A stretch of 64,000 nucleotides of DNA from Actinomycetes bacterium (lineage in GTDB: Bacteria > Actinomycetota > Acidimicrobiia > Acidimicrobiales > RAAP-2). The stretch is taken from assembly GCA_021793515.1 (NCBI GenBank), contig JAJYSP010000009.1, positions 1 to 64,000 of the forward strand, given 5' to 3'. Shown here in pieces: positions 1 to 8,699 of this stretch. The translations under genes were made by a program, and so were the position numbers. The notes beneath the pieces are model-generated. The model did not search any database. It was not told the origin of the DNA and saw only the letters and a list, made by a program, of their open reading frames with translations. Within the stretch, counting starts at the first letter, position 1, and each line of letters begins with the position of its first letter.

Positions 1-402
1 ATACACCCTCGTGACAATCAATGCAAGCACCCTCGACCACTAATCGCGCTGGTCACGCGAATCTTTGAAGGGAATCTCTCCGAACGAATGGAGCGCGCTC
101 AGGAGACAGCCCCGAAACTCGCGCTAGGTGACCGACTACGGCAACCCGAAACCCCCAATTGACCTACAACTTCGAGAACTACGAATAAAACGACAACACC
201 GGAACAACACCATAGATTCAATTATTGTTACTGTGTTGTGAAGTATTTTACCTGAAATTCGTCTTCTTGTTCTTAGACATGCTCCTTAATACTCTCGCCA
301 CAACCCAGCACTATTTCGCTTTGGGAACGACACGGAAGCGATTGCCATGCTCGGCTAACTAAAAAACATCAGTCGGCATTTTGCCGAGAAATGAGGCTAG
401 CA
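1..402. other. A+T-richer non-coding stretch before the collagen-like gene
   Basis: No convincing gene is seen here. Forward frame 1 is open from the window edge to a TGA at 160-162 and frame 2 to a TAA at 41-43; either could be the tail of an upstream gene, but neither shows a recognisable motif. Bases 180-310 are clearly A+T-rich compared with the rest of the window and probably hold the promoter of the next gene. A short perfect stem (TCGGCA, loop TTT, TGCCGA; 373-387) lies just before the translation start. Confidence 0.4.
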
Positions 403-1218
403 ATGTTACGCATCAGTAAGTTCACCACCAAGGGAAGACGACTGTTCGCCGTAATCGTCGCCCTCTTCACCATCGTTGCTGGAACCGGAATCGCCGCCGC
501 CGCGGGTGTGGTGACCCTTCCCTTCTCTGGCGACGGGAATACCATCAACGGCTGCTATTCGCCCGGCGGACAGTTGAAGGTGTTGACGACGACGCATGCG
601 ACATGTCCGAATGGGATGACACCGATCAGTTGGAATGCGACCGGACCACAGGGCGCGATTGGACCGCAGGGGCCGCAGGGCCCGACTGGGCCACAGGGGC
701 CGCAGGGGCCGCAGGGGCCGCAGGGGCCACAAGGTGCTACCGGGCCCGCTGGCACCAACGCCGCCGCCGGTGAGACGTGCGCGACGGGCCAATTCGTGAC
801 TGGATTTACCTCAAGTGGCGACATCGTTTGCGCAGCACCGACACCCCCCGCTCCGACATGTCCTGCGAACAGCCAACTCACCTTCACTGTCACGGGGTCG
901 CCGTCAGGAGCCTTCGCGGGACTCCAATACTGGCCGGGCGGCACCGTGACCCTGGCTGTCACGGGATACTCGAACTGCTCAGTCACGGTGCAGGAACCGT
1001 CCGGTGTGATCAATGCCGCGCCGGGGACCGTTGGCTGGAGCGTCGTGTCATGGAAGGGCTTCACTTCGGCATCGGGTGTAGTACAACTTCCGTCGTGTGG
1101 AAGTGGTTCCGCATTCGGTACGGCGAGTTATCCGAGCATCAACGGCACGTACCCAACGTGTTCGGACGCTTTAGACGTGAATACGTCAACCGACAATTTC
1201 GTCGTCACCGCGTCATGA
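403..1218 (+). CDS. Secreted collagen-like protein with Gly-X-Y repeats
   Basis: A 271-residue exported protein. Residues 1-36 look like a signal peptide: basic start, hydrophobic core, then an AAAAG end. A short Cys-containing segment follows ([19 protein letters not shown]), which in other bacteria often precedes collagen-like repeats. Thirteen uninterrupted Gly-X-Y triplets follow (bases 643-759), mostly Gly-Pro-Gln. The last 120 residues are Thr/Ser/Gly-rich with several Cys and look like a beta-rich surface domain. I chose ATG 403 over ATG 391 because TGAGG lies six bases before it. Collagen-like bacterial proteins are usually surface or matrix components; the role here is inferred. The gene stands alone, followed by a strong terminator. 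Confidence 0.75.
   Translation: MLRISKFTTKGRRLFAVIVALFTIVAGTGIAAAAGVVTLPFSGDGNTINGCYSPGGQLKVLTTTHATCPNGMTPISWNATGPQGAIGPQGPQGPTGPQGPQGPQGPQGPQGATGPAGTNAAAGETCATGQFVTGFTSSGDIVCAAPTPPAPTCPANSQLTFTVTGSPSGAFAGLQYWPGGTVTLAVTGYSNCSVTVQEPSGVINAAPGTVGWSVVSWKGFTSASGVVQLPSCGSGSAFGTASYPSINGTYPTCSDALDVNTSTDNFVVTAS
643..759 (+). repeat. 9-nt tandem repeat encoding Gly-Pro-Gln triplets
   Basis: Thirteen nine-base units encode Gly-X-Y. Several consecutive units are identical (GGGCCGCAG) and others differ at one or two positions. The near-identity at DNA level means unit number could vary by slippage or recombination. Confidence 0.8.
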
Positions 1219-1247
1219 TCGCGTCGTAGGGCGACACACGGACACCG

Positions 1248-1296
1248 ACTTGAACCCGGCGTCGACTGGACCAGTCGGCGCCGGGTTCAAGTTCTT
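1248..1296 (+). terminator. Strong intrinsic terminator after the collagen-like gene
   Basis: A long hairpin starts 30 bases after the stop codon. The outer arms ACTTGAACCCGGC (1248-1260) and GCCGGGTTCAAGT (1280-1292) pair perfectly, and an inner stem CGACTGG/CCAGTCG extends them. TCTTT follows on the plus strand. Confidence 0.85.
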
Positions 1297-1456
1297 TGGA
1301 GACGTTAACTTCAGTGATCGTGCCATCGTCGCCAGGAATCGACCCAGTGATTGAGCAAGTCGGAGGGCCGACGTTAACGATCCGACTGAAGAATCAGGTC
1401 TTGGCCGTAAAAGCCGCAGCCCCCGAAGGTCGCAGGTCCGATGTAACAGATCAGCT

Positions 1457-2281
1457 TCAGTGGAGGGTGGCGGTCGTCAGAGCGACGACGAGTGGTCTTG
1501 TAACGGTGCCGCCGAATTCGTTTCGGATGAATGACTCCATGTCGTCGAGAAGGCCAGCTCGGGCGGATTCTTGCATCATCTGGGTACCGGAATACGAGAT
1601 CATGAGGTTTCTGTAGTCTGAGGCGCTGTAAGTCTGGTTCCAGTCGTATCGGCGGACCTCGACGCAGTCGAAACGACTGTCTGCGCTCAGCACGGCGTAG
1701 ATGGCCGGAACAACTGATTCACGAGTCGGATCCGGAGGTCCCGAGTCACCCTGCCCATAGCGTTGGTAAATCGGCTCGGCAGCGGCGAAGAAACCCGCAT
1801 CCTCGTCCGAATCGACCTGGATTAACTCCACAATGGCCACTATGCCGCCCGGTCGCAAGATTACTGCGGGTCGATCAGTTTGCGCGGCCGGAGAGATCCA
1901 GTGATAGGCGCTCGCGGAGAACACGGCGTCGGCCTGACCGGCTTCGATGTCAACCACCTCGAAGTCGGCAACAATGATGCGTAGCCGATCCGTCGGGAAG
2001 TGCGAACGCAACGTTGCAGCCATCGCCGGACCGATTTCGATGGCCACTACCGAAGCTCCTCGGTCGAGAAGATCCTTCGTGGCTTGACCTGTCCCCGGGC
2101 CAACCTCCACGATTCGCGGCTGTGACGGCATCATCTGAAAGAGCGCATCGAACATCTCTGGGGGATAGGAGGGCCGCACCTGGTCATATATCGCAGCGAC
2201 TTCGTTGAAAGAGAGCCTGATGTCGTCTGGTGGTCCCACTCGTCGAACACTACGCGCGGGCCGACGTGAATTCGCACTCAC
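1457..2281 (-). CDS. Class I SAM-dependent methyltransferase
   Basis: A 274-residue Rossmann-fold methyltransferase. Residues 23-44 (LSFNEVAAIYDQVRPSYP) match the N-terminal cap typical of the Methyltransf_11/25-type small-molecule methyltransferases. Motif I is IVEVGPGTGQ at about residue 57, followed by the acidic strand VVAIEIGP. The late segment VILRPGGIVAIVEL fits motif III. The substrate cannot be told from sequence. The gene starts with GTG and has no clear ribosome site, so the first 20 or so Arg-rich residues may not be translated. It has no operon partner and looks less G+C-rich than the genes that follow. Confidence 0.7.
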   Translation of the reverse strand: MSANSRRPARSVRRVGPPDDIRLSFNEVAAIYDQVRPSYPPEMFDALFQMMPSQPRIVEVGPGTGQATKDLLDRGASVVAIEIGPAMAATLRSHFPTDRLRIIVADFEVVDIEAGQADAVFSASAYHWISPAAQTDRPAVILRPGGIVAIVELIQVDSDEDAGFFAAAEPIYQRYGQGDSGPPDPTRESVVPAIYAVLSADSRFDCVEVRRYDWNQTYSASDYRNLMISYSGTQMMQESARAGLLDDMESFIRNEFGGTVTRPLVVALTTATLH

Positions 2282-2490
2282 TTGCCACAGCGCATTTAGT
2301 CACTCTGTGCCGAAAGCGCGCGCGCCATGCGACGGACAAAAGCGGTACGCCAAACAACGACGGATCCCGTGCGAGACCATGATCGCGCTCATTTCCACGA
2401 GTGGTTCCGGCCGGCGTGTCCGAGCCAGTCGATGCGACGGAGGTGCGATCGCCCAAGACGGCGGTTTCGCCGCTCGTTTCAGATGTTGAC

Positions 2491-3633
2491 CTACTTCAGC
2501 AGGTGCTTGGCCACGACGACGCGTTGAACCTGGTTGGTTCCCTCGTAGATCTGGGTGATCTTGGCGTCGCGCATGAACCGCTCCACCGGAAAGTCCTTGG
2601 TGAACCCGTAGCCGCCGAGCAACTGCACCGCGTCGACGGTGACGCTCATCGCCGTGTCTGACGCGAACGACTTGGCGGCCGCAGTCAGGTAACTGAGGTT
2701 GTGATCGGGGTCACCGTCGTCGATCGCGGCACAAGCGCGATACACCAACGCGCGGGCCGCCTCGGTGCGAATGGCCATGTCGGCCAGCATGAAGCGCAAC
2801 CCCTGCAGATCGCTGATCGGCGAGCCAAACGCACGACGCTGGGTCATGTACTGGGCGGCGTAGTCGATCGCCCCCTGGGCGATTCCCACGGCCTGGGCGC
2901 CGATGGTCGGACGCGAACGGTCCAGCGTGTGCATCGCGATCTTGAAGCCGTCGCCCTCAGCGCCGATCCGGTGCGACGCCGGCACACGGACATCATTGAA
3001 GACGACTTCGCCGGTCGGCGACGCGCGCAAGCCCATCTTGTCCTCGTGCTTGGGAAACTCAACGCCCCAACCCTTCTCCACGAGGAAACACGTGATGCCG
3101 TGTCCCTTCGCGTCGGGATCGGTGCTCGCAAAGACCGTGTAGGTCTCCGAGACGCCCGCGTTGGTGATCCAGTACTTCGAACCGTTGATGATGTAGTCAT
3201 CGCCGTCACGGACCGCGCGCGTGCGCATGGCCGCCACGTCCGAACCCGCGTCAGCCTCTGACAGGCAGTAGCTCGCCTGAATTTCCCCGGTCGCGATGCG
3301 CGGCAGGTACGCCTGCTTGATCTCCTCGGATGCGAAGTTGATTACCGGCAGCATGCCCAACTTCGAGATCAACATCGTCACCGATGTCGACGCGCAGGCC
3401 CGTGCGATCTCCTCGGCCATGATCGCCTGGGTCACCATATCCGCGCCCGCGCCGCCGTACGCGGCCGGAACACCGAGCGAGGGCAGCTCCATCTCGACGC
3501 ACGCGTCGAAACTCTTCTGGGGGAACACCTGGTCGCGGTCGTACTCGGCGGCGAACGGCGCGATGCGCTCGTCCACGAAGCCGCGCATCACGTCGCGAAA
3601 CGCCCGTTGTTCGTCATTCAGCGTGTAACTCAT
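2491..3633 (-). CDS. Acyl-CoA dehydrogenase
   Basis: A 380-residue FAD flavoenzyme that introduces the alpha-beta double bond into acyl-CoA and passes electrons to electron-transfer flavoprotein. Both family signatures are present: CLSEADAGSDVAAMRT near residue 130 and GGYGFTKDFPVERFMRDAK near residue 335. The catalytic-base position of short-chain/butyryl-type enzymes is seen as the Glu of QIYEGTNQ. Length is normal for the family. The start at 3633 is supported by AGAGGA six bases upstream; the frame continues further but would overlap the preceding gene. Chain-length preference cannot be assigned. It follows the small conserved gene upstream by 16 bases, so they are probably co-transcribed. 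Confidence 0.92.
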   Translation of the reverse strand: MSYTLNDEQRAFRDVMRGFVDERIAPFAAEYDRDQVFPQKSFDACVEMELPSLGVPAAYGGAGADMVTQAIMAEEIARACASTSVTMLISKLGMLPVINFASEEIKQAYLPRIATGEIQASYCLSEADAGSDVAAMRTRAVRDGDDYIINGSKYWITNAGVSETYTVFASTDPDAKGHGITCFLVEKGWGVEFPKHEDKMGLRASPTGEVVFNDVRVPASHRIGAEGDGFKIAMHTLDRSRPTIGAQAVGIAQGAIDYAAQYMTQRRAFGSPISDLQGLRFMLADMAIRTEAARALVYRACAAIDDGDPDHNLSYLTAAAKSFASDTAMSVTVDAVQLLGGYGFTKDFPVERFMRDAKITQIYEGTNQVQRVVVAKHLLK

Positions 3634-3649
3634 ACTGGTCCTCTCAACT

Positions 3650-4111
3650 TCAACGATCGCCCGCGGCGACCAGTTCATCGACGTTGACCGCGTCAGCGAA
3701 GGCGCGCTGGGCTACGTAACTGTGCGCAAGGCCGGCGAAAGGATGGGCGAGGTGATGATCGACCGACGTGGCGCTGAGCAACCCGAAATGGTCCAGCGCG
3801 ACCCGGACGTCACCGATTGTCGGACCACGCCCAATCAGGCTCGCCCGCTTCTCGGCGACGACCGCGATGCCAACCACCACGTCATGACGATCGTGCTCGT
3901 GCTCGAAGGCGAGCTTCGCGACCTCTCGCTCGGCGATGGTGTGCGCATAGCCCCCACCAGGCGCGGGCGTACCCGCACCGCTACCAGCGAACAGGTGCGG
4001 CGAGCGCTGGAGGCCGGCCTTAGGCCTGCGAGCAAATTCGGGCGTCGGCGTCGGCATCGTCGGACGCACCTCGCCGGCGGCGGGAACTGGAACAAACGTC
4101 GGTTGAGTCAC
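3650..4111 (-). CDS. Conserved hypothetical protein
   Basis: A 153-residue soluble protein of unknown function. It has a Pro-rich first 30 residues, then a segment with LQRSPHLFAGSGAG and GGGYAHTIAEREVAKL, and a His/Asp-rich stretch (FEHEHDRHDVVVGIAVVAEK). The ending RASLIGRGPTIGDVRVALDHFGLL resembles actinobacterial unknowns. A GTG at 4111 is used here; an internal Met at residue 19 is an alternative because GAGG sits too close to the GTG. The reading frame lies between ilvE and the acyl-CoA dehydrogenase on the same strand with short gaps, which supports it over the opposite-strand frames. Confidence 0.55.
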   Translation of the reverse strand: MTQPTFVPVPAAGEVRPTMPTPTPEFARRPKAGLQRSPHLFAGSGAGTPAPGGGYAHTIAEREVAKLAFEHEHDRHDVVVGIAVVAEKRASLIGRGPTIGDVRVALDHFGLLSATSVDHHLAHPFAGLAHSYVAQRAFADAVNVDELVAAGDR

Positions 4112-4136
4112 CTCACGAGACTACCGCCGAACGTCA

Positions 4137-5063
4137 TTACACCTCGGTGAGCCACCCGTTGTAACGCTCGAGTTCGCCCCGCACCGCCTGGAAGTAGGTC
4201 GACTGCAGTGTCGTCGTGATCGGGCCGGGCTTGCCCTCGCCGACCACACGGTCGTCCACCGACGCGATCGGCACGACCTCGGCCGCCGTTCCGGTGAGGA
4301 ACGCCTCGTCGGCGAGGTAGAGGTCCGTTCGGATCAGCGTCTCGAAGCGAACCGTGATGCCGAGGTCAGTCGCGATGCGCACCACCGTCTCTTGGGTAAT
4401 GCCGGGCAGCGCGCCAGCCTCAGAGGGCGGCGGCGTCAGCACGACGCCATCACGCACGACGAACAGGTTCTCGCCCGTGCACTCGGAGATGCGTCCGTCC
4501 GGCCCGAGCATGATCGCCTCGTCGTAGCCAGCCTTGATCGCCTCGATCTTGGCGAGTCCGGAATTGAGGTACATCCCCGTCCCCTTGGCCGCCGTGGGCA
4601 TGGCGTTGGGGTTGTGGCGCTGCCACGACGAAATCTTCATGCGCACGCCGTTGGCGAGACCATCGTCGCCGAGATAGGCGCCCCACGGCCAGGCGGCAAT
4701 CGCCACCTTGACGGGAGCCGGCAGCGGGTTCACGCCCATTTCCCCGTAGCCCAGGTAGACCAATGGTCGGATGTAGCACCCATTGGCGAGGTCATTCACG
4801 CGAACGGTCTCCACGACTGCATCGCAGAGCTCGTCCAGGGAGAACGGCACGTCGATCATCAGGATCTTGCAGCTTCGAAGGAGTCGCGCCATGTGCTCGC
4901 GCAGCCGGAAGACCGCGACGCCGCGGGGCGTCTTGTAGGCGCGGATCCCCTCGAACGCGCCGGTTCCGTAGTGCAGCCCGTGGCTCAGGACGTGCGTCGT
5001 CGCGTCCTGCCAGTCGACGAGCGTGCCGTCCATCCAAATCTTCTCCGTCGGCGTTATGGGCAT
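4137..5063 (-). CDS. ilvE: Branched-chain amino acid aminotransferase
   Basis: A 308-residue PLP fold-type IV enzyme for the last step of valine, leucine and isoleucine synthesis: transfer of the glutamate amino group to the branched 2-oxo acids. Visible landmarks are LHYGTGAFEGIRAY near residue 31, the PLP lysine in AAKGTGMYLNSGLAK near 160, and ISECTGENLF, the phosphate-binding region, near 193. Length matches bacterial IlvE. Its ATG shares one base with the leuB stop (TAATG), so the two are translationally coupled in the order leuB-ilvE. D-amino-acid aminotransferases share the fold, but the leuB neighbour and the EGIRAY motif favour IlvE. Confidence 0.93.
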   Translation of the reverse strand: MPITPTEKIWMDGTLVDWQDATTHVLSHGLHYGTGAFEGIRAYKTPRGVAVFRLREHMARLLRSCKILMIDVPFSLDELCDAVVETVRVNDLANGCYIRPLVYLGYGEMGVNPLPAPVKVAIAAWPWGAYLGDDGLANGVRMKISSWQRHNPNAMPTAAKGTGMYLNSGLAKIEAIKAGYDEAIMLGPDGRISECTGENLFVVRDGVVLTPPPSEAGALPGITQETVVRIATDLGITVRFETLIRTDLYLADEAFLTGTAAEVVPIASVDDRVVGEGKPGPITTTLQSTYFQAVRGELERYNGWLTEV

Positions 5064-6085
5064 TACAACCTCTCTATCAGTCGTTGCGTAACGGCCGCCG
5101 TACCTCCGGCGACACCGTCGCGTTCAAAGTCTGCCACCGCGCGAGCGATACGCCGTGCAGCGTCGAGTTCACCGAGGTGCTCGAGCATCAAAACGGCCGA
5201 GGATACCGCCGCCAGCGGATTCGCGGTGTCAGTCCCGACGATGTCGTGGGCGGCGCCGTGCACCGGTTCGAAGAGCGACGCACCAGAACGTGCCGGGTTC
5301 AAGTTGGCGCTCGCGGCGTAGCCGATGCCACCGCTCACCGCCCCCGCCAGATCCGAGAGGATGTCACCGAACAGGTTGTCGGTGACAATCACGCCGTACC
5401 GAGCGGGGTTCTCCACCAAATAGATGCACGCGGCGTCGACGTGGTTGTAGTCGACACTGACCGAGGGAAACTCAGCCCTCACCTCGTCGACGACCCTCGA
5501 CCACAGATTCCCGGCGAAGGTGAGCACGTTGGTCTTGTGCACAAGGGTCAGGCGCGGGCGCTCGAGCGCGGCCGCGCGCTCAAAGGCGTAGCGCACGCAG
5601 CGTTCGACCCCGAAGCGGGTGTTCACCGAGCCCTGGGTCGCTACCTCGTGTGCAGTGCCGTAACGCAAGACGCCGCCCTCACCGGCGTAGGGGCCCTCGG
5701 TGTTCTCGCGCACGATCGCGAAGTCGAGACCCGCGGCGAGGGAACCGGGCACACCGTGAAAGGGACGGTAGTTGACGTAGAGGTCAAGCCCGAAGCGCAT
5801 GCGAAGCAAGAGACCACGCTCCAAGACGCCGCCGGGGATGCGGGTGTCACCGATTGCCGGACCGACCGCACCGAGCAAGATGGCGTCGTGGCCGCGCAGT
5901 GCCTCGAGTGTCTCGTCGTCGAGGACGAAACCGTCACGCAGGTACCGCGCCGCGCCGAGGTCGAAGTCCGTCGTGGCCAGAGCGATGCCCGCCGCCTCGA
6001 CGACCCTCAAAGCGGCTCGGGTCACCTCGGGCCCGATACCGTCTCCCCCGATGACCGCCACCCGATATGGCTCGTTCGTCGCCAC
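5063..6085 (-). CDS. leuB: 3-isopropylmalate dehydrogenase
   Basis: Oxidises and decarboxylates 3-isopropylmalate to 2-oxoisocaproate with NAD in leucine synthesis. The protein has 340 residues. Residues 6-18 (RVAVIGGDGIGPEV) open the isocitrate/isopropylmalate dehydrogenase fold. FAIVRENTEGPYAG is the substrate-binding loop, and GVIVTDNLFGDILSDLAGAV holds the metal-binding aspartates. EPVHGAAHDIVGTDTANPLA is the cofactor region, which prefers NAD in this family. The GTG start at 6085 has GGGAGG six bases upstream; the frame extends upstream without such a site. It is the first gene of a leuB-ilvE unit and is divergent from greA-leuCD, with 115 bases between them. Confidence 0.94.
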   Translation of the reverse strand: MATNEPYRVAVIGGDGIGPEVTRAALRVVEAAGIALATTDFDLGAARYLRDGFVLDDETLEALRGHDAILLGAVGPAIGDTRIPGGVLERGLLLRMRFGLDLYVNYRPFHGVPGSLAAGLDFAIVRENTEGPYAGEGGVLRYGTAHEVATQGSVNTRFGVERCVRYAFERAAALERPRLTLVHKTNVLTFAGNLWSRVVDEVRAEFPSVSVDYNHVDAACIYLVENPARYGVIVTDNLFGDILSDLAGAVSGGIGYAASANLNPARSGASLFEPVHGAAHDIVGTDTANPLAAVSSAVLMLEHLGELDAARRIARAVADFERDGVAGGTAAVTQRLIERL

Positions 6086-6200
6086 GTCCACCTCCCTGAT
6101 CTCCCCAGTCTGCTTGGCCCACCCTCGACGGGGCAAACTCGATCAATGATTGAAGAACGCGACCACTAGAGTCAATGTCCTACCCAGGAGATGACACCTC

Positions 6201-6677
6201 ATGGCTGGCGAGATCCACCGCATAACCAAAGAGACACTGGACAAGCTGCGTGACGAATACCACCACCTGACCACCGTCGGGCGCACCGAGATCGCGCGCG
6301 TCATCGAGGCCGCTCGATTGCTCGGCGACCTCTCGGAGAACGGCGACTACCACGCCGCGAAGGACGAGCAGGGCAAGATGGAGGCGCGCATTCGCCAAAT
6401 CGACGCGGTGATCAGGAATCATGAGTTGGTCGAGCGCGATTCGACCACTGGCGTCGTCCAGCACGCCACGATCGTGAGCGTCGTCTACGACGGCGAGACC
6501 GACGACGACGCCCAAGAATTCTTCATCGGCTCTATCGAGGAAAAGCCCGATGGGGCCCTCGTCGCGTCACCGACCTCGCCGCTCGGCTCGGCTCTGCTTG
6601 GTCACGCCGTGGGTGACGAGGTGGAGTACGAGGCGCCGTCGGGCACGTTGCGCGTACGAATCATCGGGTTGCGCTGA
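6201..6677 (+). CDS. greA: Transcription elongation factor GreA
   Basis: A 158-residue factor that enters the RNA polymerase secondary channel and stimulates cleavage of backtracked transcripts. The N-terminal coiled coil (about residues 8-75) includes [21 protein letters not shown]; this conserved acidic LSENGDYH tip is the GreA hallmark. The C-terminal FKBP-like domain ends in [22 protein letters not shown] lies about ten bases before the ATG. It is the first gene of a tight plus-strand run; leuC starts two bases after its stop. Confidence 0.95.
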   Translation: MAGEIHRITKETLDKLRDEYHHLTTVGRTEIARVIEAARLLGDLSENGDYHAAKDEQGKMEARIRQIDAVIRNHELVERDSTTGVVQHATIVSVVYDGETDDDAQEFFIGSIEEKPDGALVASPTSPLGSALLGHAVGDEVEYEAPSGTLRVRIIGLR

Positions 6678-6678
6678 C

Positions 6679-8082
6679 GTGGCCGGACGGACCCTCTTCG
6701 AGAAAATCTGGGACGAGCACGTCGTAGCCAGTCCAGCCGGCGAGCCAACACTGCTCTACATCGACCTGCACCTGATCCACGAGGTCACCAGCCCGCAGGC
6801 CTTCGATGGGCTGCGCCTCAACCACCGCCCGGTTCGCCGACCCGACCGAACCCTCGCCACCGCCGACCACAACGTCCCGACTGACCCACTCTCAACACCG
6901 GTGGAGGACCCCATCTCAAGACGTCAGCTCGAGGCGCTCGACGAGAACTGCCGCGAGTTCGGCGTTACCCTCTTTCCGCGAGGTCACGAGAACCAGGGCA
7001 TCGTCCACGTCATCGGCCCCGAATTAGGTGTCACCCAGCCCGGCATGACCATCGTCTGCGGTGATTCACACACTTCCACGCACGGTGCCTTCGGCGCCCT
7101 CGCCTTCGGCATCGGCACGAGTGAGGTCGAGCACGTCCTCGCCACCCAAACCCTCCCCCAGCAGCGGCCCAAAACGATGGCGGTGACCGTCGACGGCGCC
7201 CTGCCCGAGGGCGTGAGCTCGAAGGACCTCGTCCTCGCGATCGTCGCGCGACTCGGTACCGGCGGCGGCGCCGGCCACGTCATCGAGTACCGCGGCAGCG
7301 CCATCGCCGCGCTCTCGATGGAGGGTCGCATGACGGTGTGCAACATGAGCATCGAGGCCGGCGCCCGCGCCGGGCTCGTCGGCGTCGACGAGACCACGAT
7401 CGAGTACCTGCGCCACCGGCCGACCGTCGCAACCGGCGAGGCCTTCGAGGTCCTAGCGGACCGGTGGCGTCAGTTCACGAGCGATCCCGACGCCGTGTTC
7501 GACGCCGAGATCAGGCTTGACGCCAGCCAGCTCGTGCCCTACGTGACCTGGGGCACCAACCCCGCCCAGGTCGTCGCCCTCGACGGTGCCGTGCCGTCAC
7601 CCGACGACTTCGAGGACCCGGACCAGCGTGAGGCCACCGCACGGTCGCTCGCCTACATGGGCCTCACCCCGGGCACGTTAATGCGTGACGTCGCCGTGGA
7701 CGTCGTCTTCATCGGTTCCTGCACAAACTCACGCATCGAAGACCTACGCGCCGCGGCACGCGTCGCCGAGGGTCATCACGTCGCCACGGGTGTGCGGGCC
7801 CTCGTGGTACCGGGCTCGCACCGCATCAAGACGCAGGCGGAGGCCGAGGGACTCGACCGCGTCTTCCTCCAAGCCGGTTTCGAGTGGCGCGAACCAGGGT
7901 GCTCGATGTGCCTCGGCATGAACCCCGACCAGCTGGCACCCGGCCAGCGCAGCGCGTCGACGTCGAATCGAAACTTCGAGGGCCGTCAGGGCCGGGGTGG
8001 ACGGACCCACCTGGTGTCGCCGTCCGTCGCCGCGGCGACCGCACTCGCTGGCCACTTCGCCGCACCGGCGGTGGTGCGATGA
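6679..8082 (+). CDS. leuC: 3-isopropylmalate dehydratase large subunit
   Basis: Together with LeuD it forms isopropylmalate isomerase, an aconitase-family [4Fe-4S] enzyme that converts 2- to 3-isopropylmalate. The 467-residue protein begins [16 protein letters not shown]. It shows [24 protein letters not shown] around residue 125, and the three cluster cysteines are in IGSCTNSR and [15 protein letters not shown] near residues 340-410. The GTG at 6679 is used because it starts immediately after the greA stop and matches the family's usual N-terminus; a longer frame inside greA is not real. Its stop overlaps leuD by four bases (ATGA). Confidence 0.95.
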   Translation: MAGRTLFEKIWDEHVVASPAGEPTLLYIDLHLIHEVTSPQAFDGLRLNHRPVRRPDRTLATADHNVPTDPLSTPVEDPISRRQLEALDENCREFGVTLFPRGHENQGIVHVIGPELGVTQPGMTIVCGDSHTSTHGAFGALAFGIGTSEVEHVLATQTLPQQRPKTMAVTVDGALPEGVSSKDLVLAIVARLGTGGGAGHVIEYRGSAIAALSMEGRMTVCNMSIEAGARAGLVGVDETTIEYLRHRPTVATGEAFEVLADRWRQFTSDPDAVFDAEIRLDASQLVPYVTWGTNPAQVVALDGAVPSPDDFEDPDQREATARSLAYMGLTPGTLMRDVAVDVVFIGSCTNSRIEDLRAAARVAEGHHVATGVRALVVPGSHRIKTQAEAEGLDRVFLQAGFEWREPGCSMCLGMNPDQLAPGQRSASTSNRNFEGRQGRGGRTHLVSPSVAAATALAGHFAAPAVVR

Positions 8083-8699
8083 AGGCCGTCCGACTCATCG
8101 AGGGCCGCGGGGTCCCGCTCGGACGCTCCGACGTCGACACCGACCAGATCATTCCCTCGGGCTGGTTGAAGCGTGTTGAACGCACAGGCTTCGGACGCGG
8201 ACTATTCAGCGAGTGGCGTGACGACCCCCAGTTCGTGCTCAATCAGTCGACCTACCAGGGTGCCACGATCCTGCTCGCGGGACCGAGATTCGGCACGGGG
8301 TCGTCGCGCGAACACGCCGTCTGGGCGCTCATGGACTACGGCTTCCAGGCCGTCATCGCACCATCCTTCGGCGACATCTTCCGCAACAACTCGAGTAAGC
8401 AGGGACTGGTTATCGTCCAGCTCGGCGTCGAGGACGTCGAGGAGCTCGCGGCGATGGTCACGCGTGACCCATCACTCCTGCTGATCGTCGACGTCGAAAA
8501 GCTGCACGTCGAAGTCCCCGCCCAGGGCTGGCACCGCACCTTCGTGCTCGACCCGATGACCCGCGAACGACTCCTTAACGGTTGGGACGACATCGGGCTC
8601 ACCCTGCGCCACGTCGCTGACATCGACCGCTACGAAACAGAGACCACCGCCCCGACACTGGCTGGTCGATTCGACCGCGATGGCCACATCGTGGCCTGA
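8079..8699 (+). CDS. leuD: 3-isopropylmalate dehydratase small subunit
   Basis: The small subunit (206 residues) supplies the swivelling domain and part of the substrate pocket of isopropylmalate isomerase. [19 protein letters not shown] (about residues 14-32) and [19 protein letters not shown] (about 70-88) are the family signatures; SSREHA contacts substrate. Its ATG lies within the leuC stop (ATGA), giving strict translational coupling. The long frame upstream of this start lies inside leuC and is a shadow. Confidence 0.95.
   Translation: MKAVRLIEGRGVPLGRSDVDTDQIIPSGWLKRVERTGFGRGLFSEWRDDPQFVLNQSTYQGATILLAGPRFGTGSSREHAVWALMDYGFQAVIAPSFGDIFRNNSSKQGLVIVQLGVEDVEELAAMVTRDPSLLLIVDVEKLHVEVPAQGWHRTFVLDPMTRERLLNGWDDIGLTLRHVADIDRYETETTAPTLAGRFDRDGHIVA

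Noticed and set aside
1-162. Open frame running in from the left edge
   Set aside because: It has no recognisable motif, and a second frame is also open for 40 bases; it may be a gene tail but cannot be supported.
555-1064. Minus-strand frame rich in Cys-Gly-Pro repeats
   Set aside because: It is the antisense image of the Gly-Pro-Gln repeat of the collagen-like gene.
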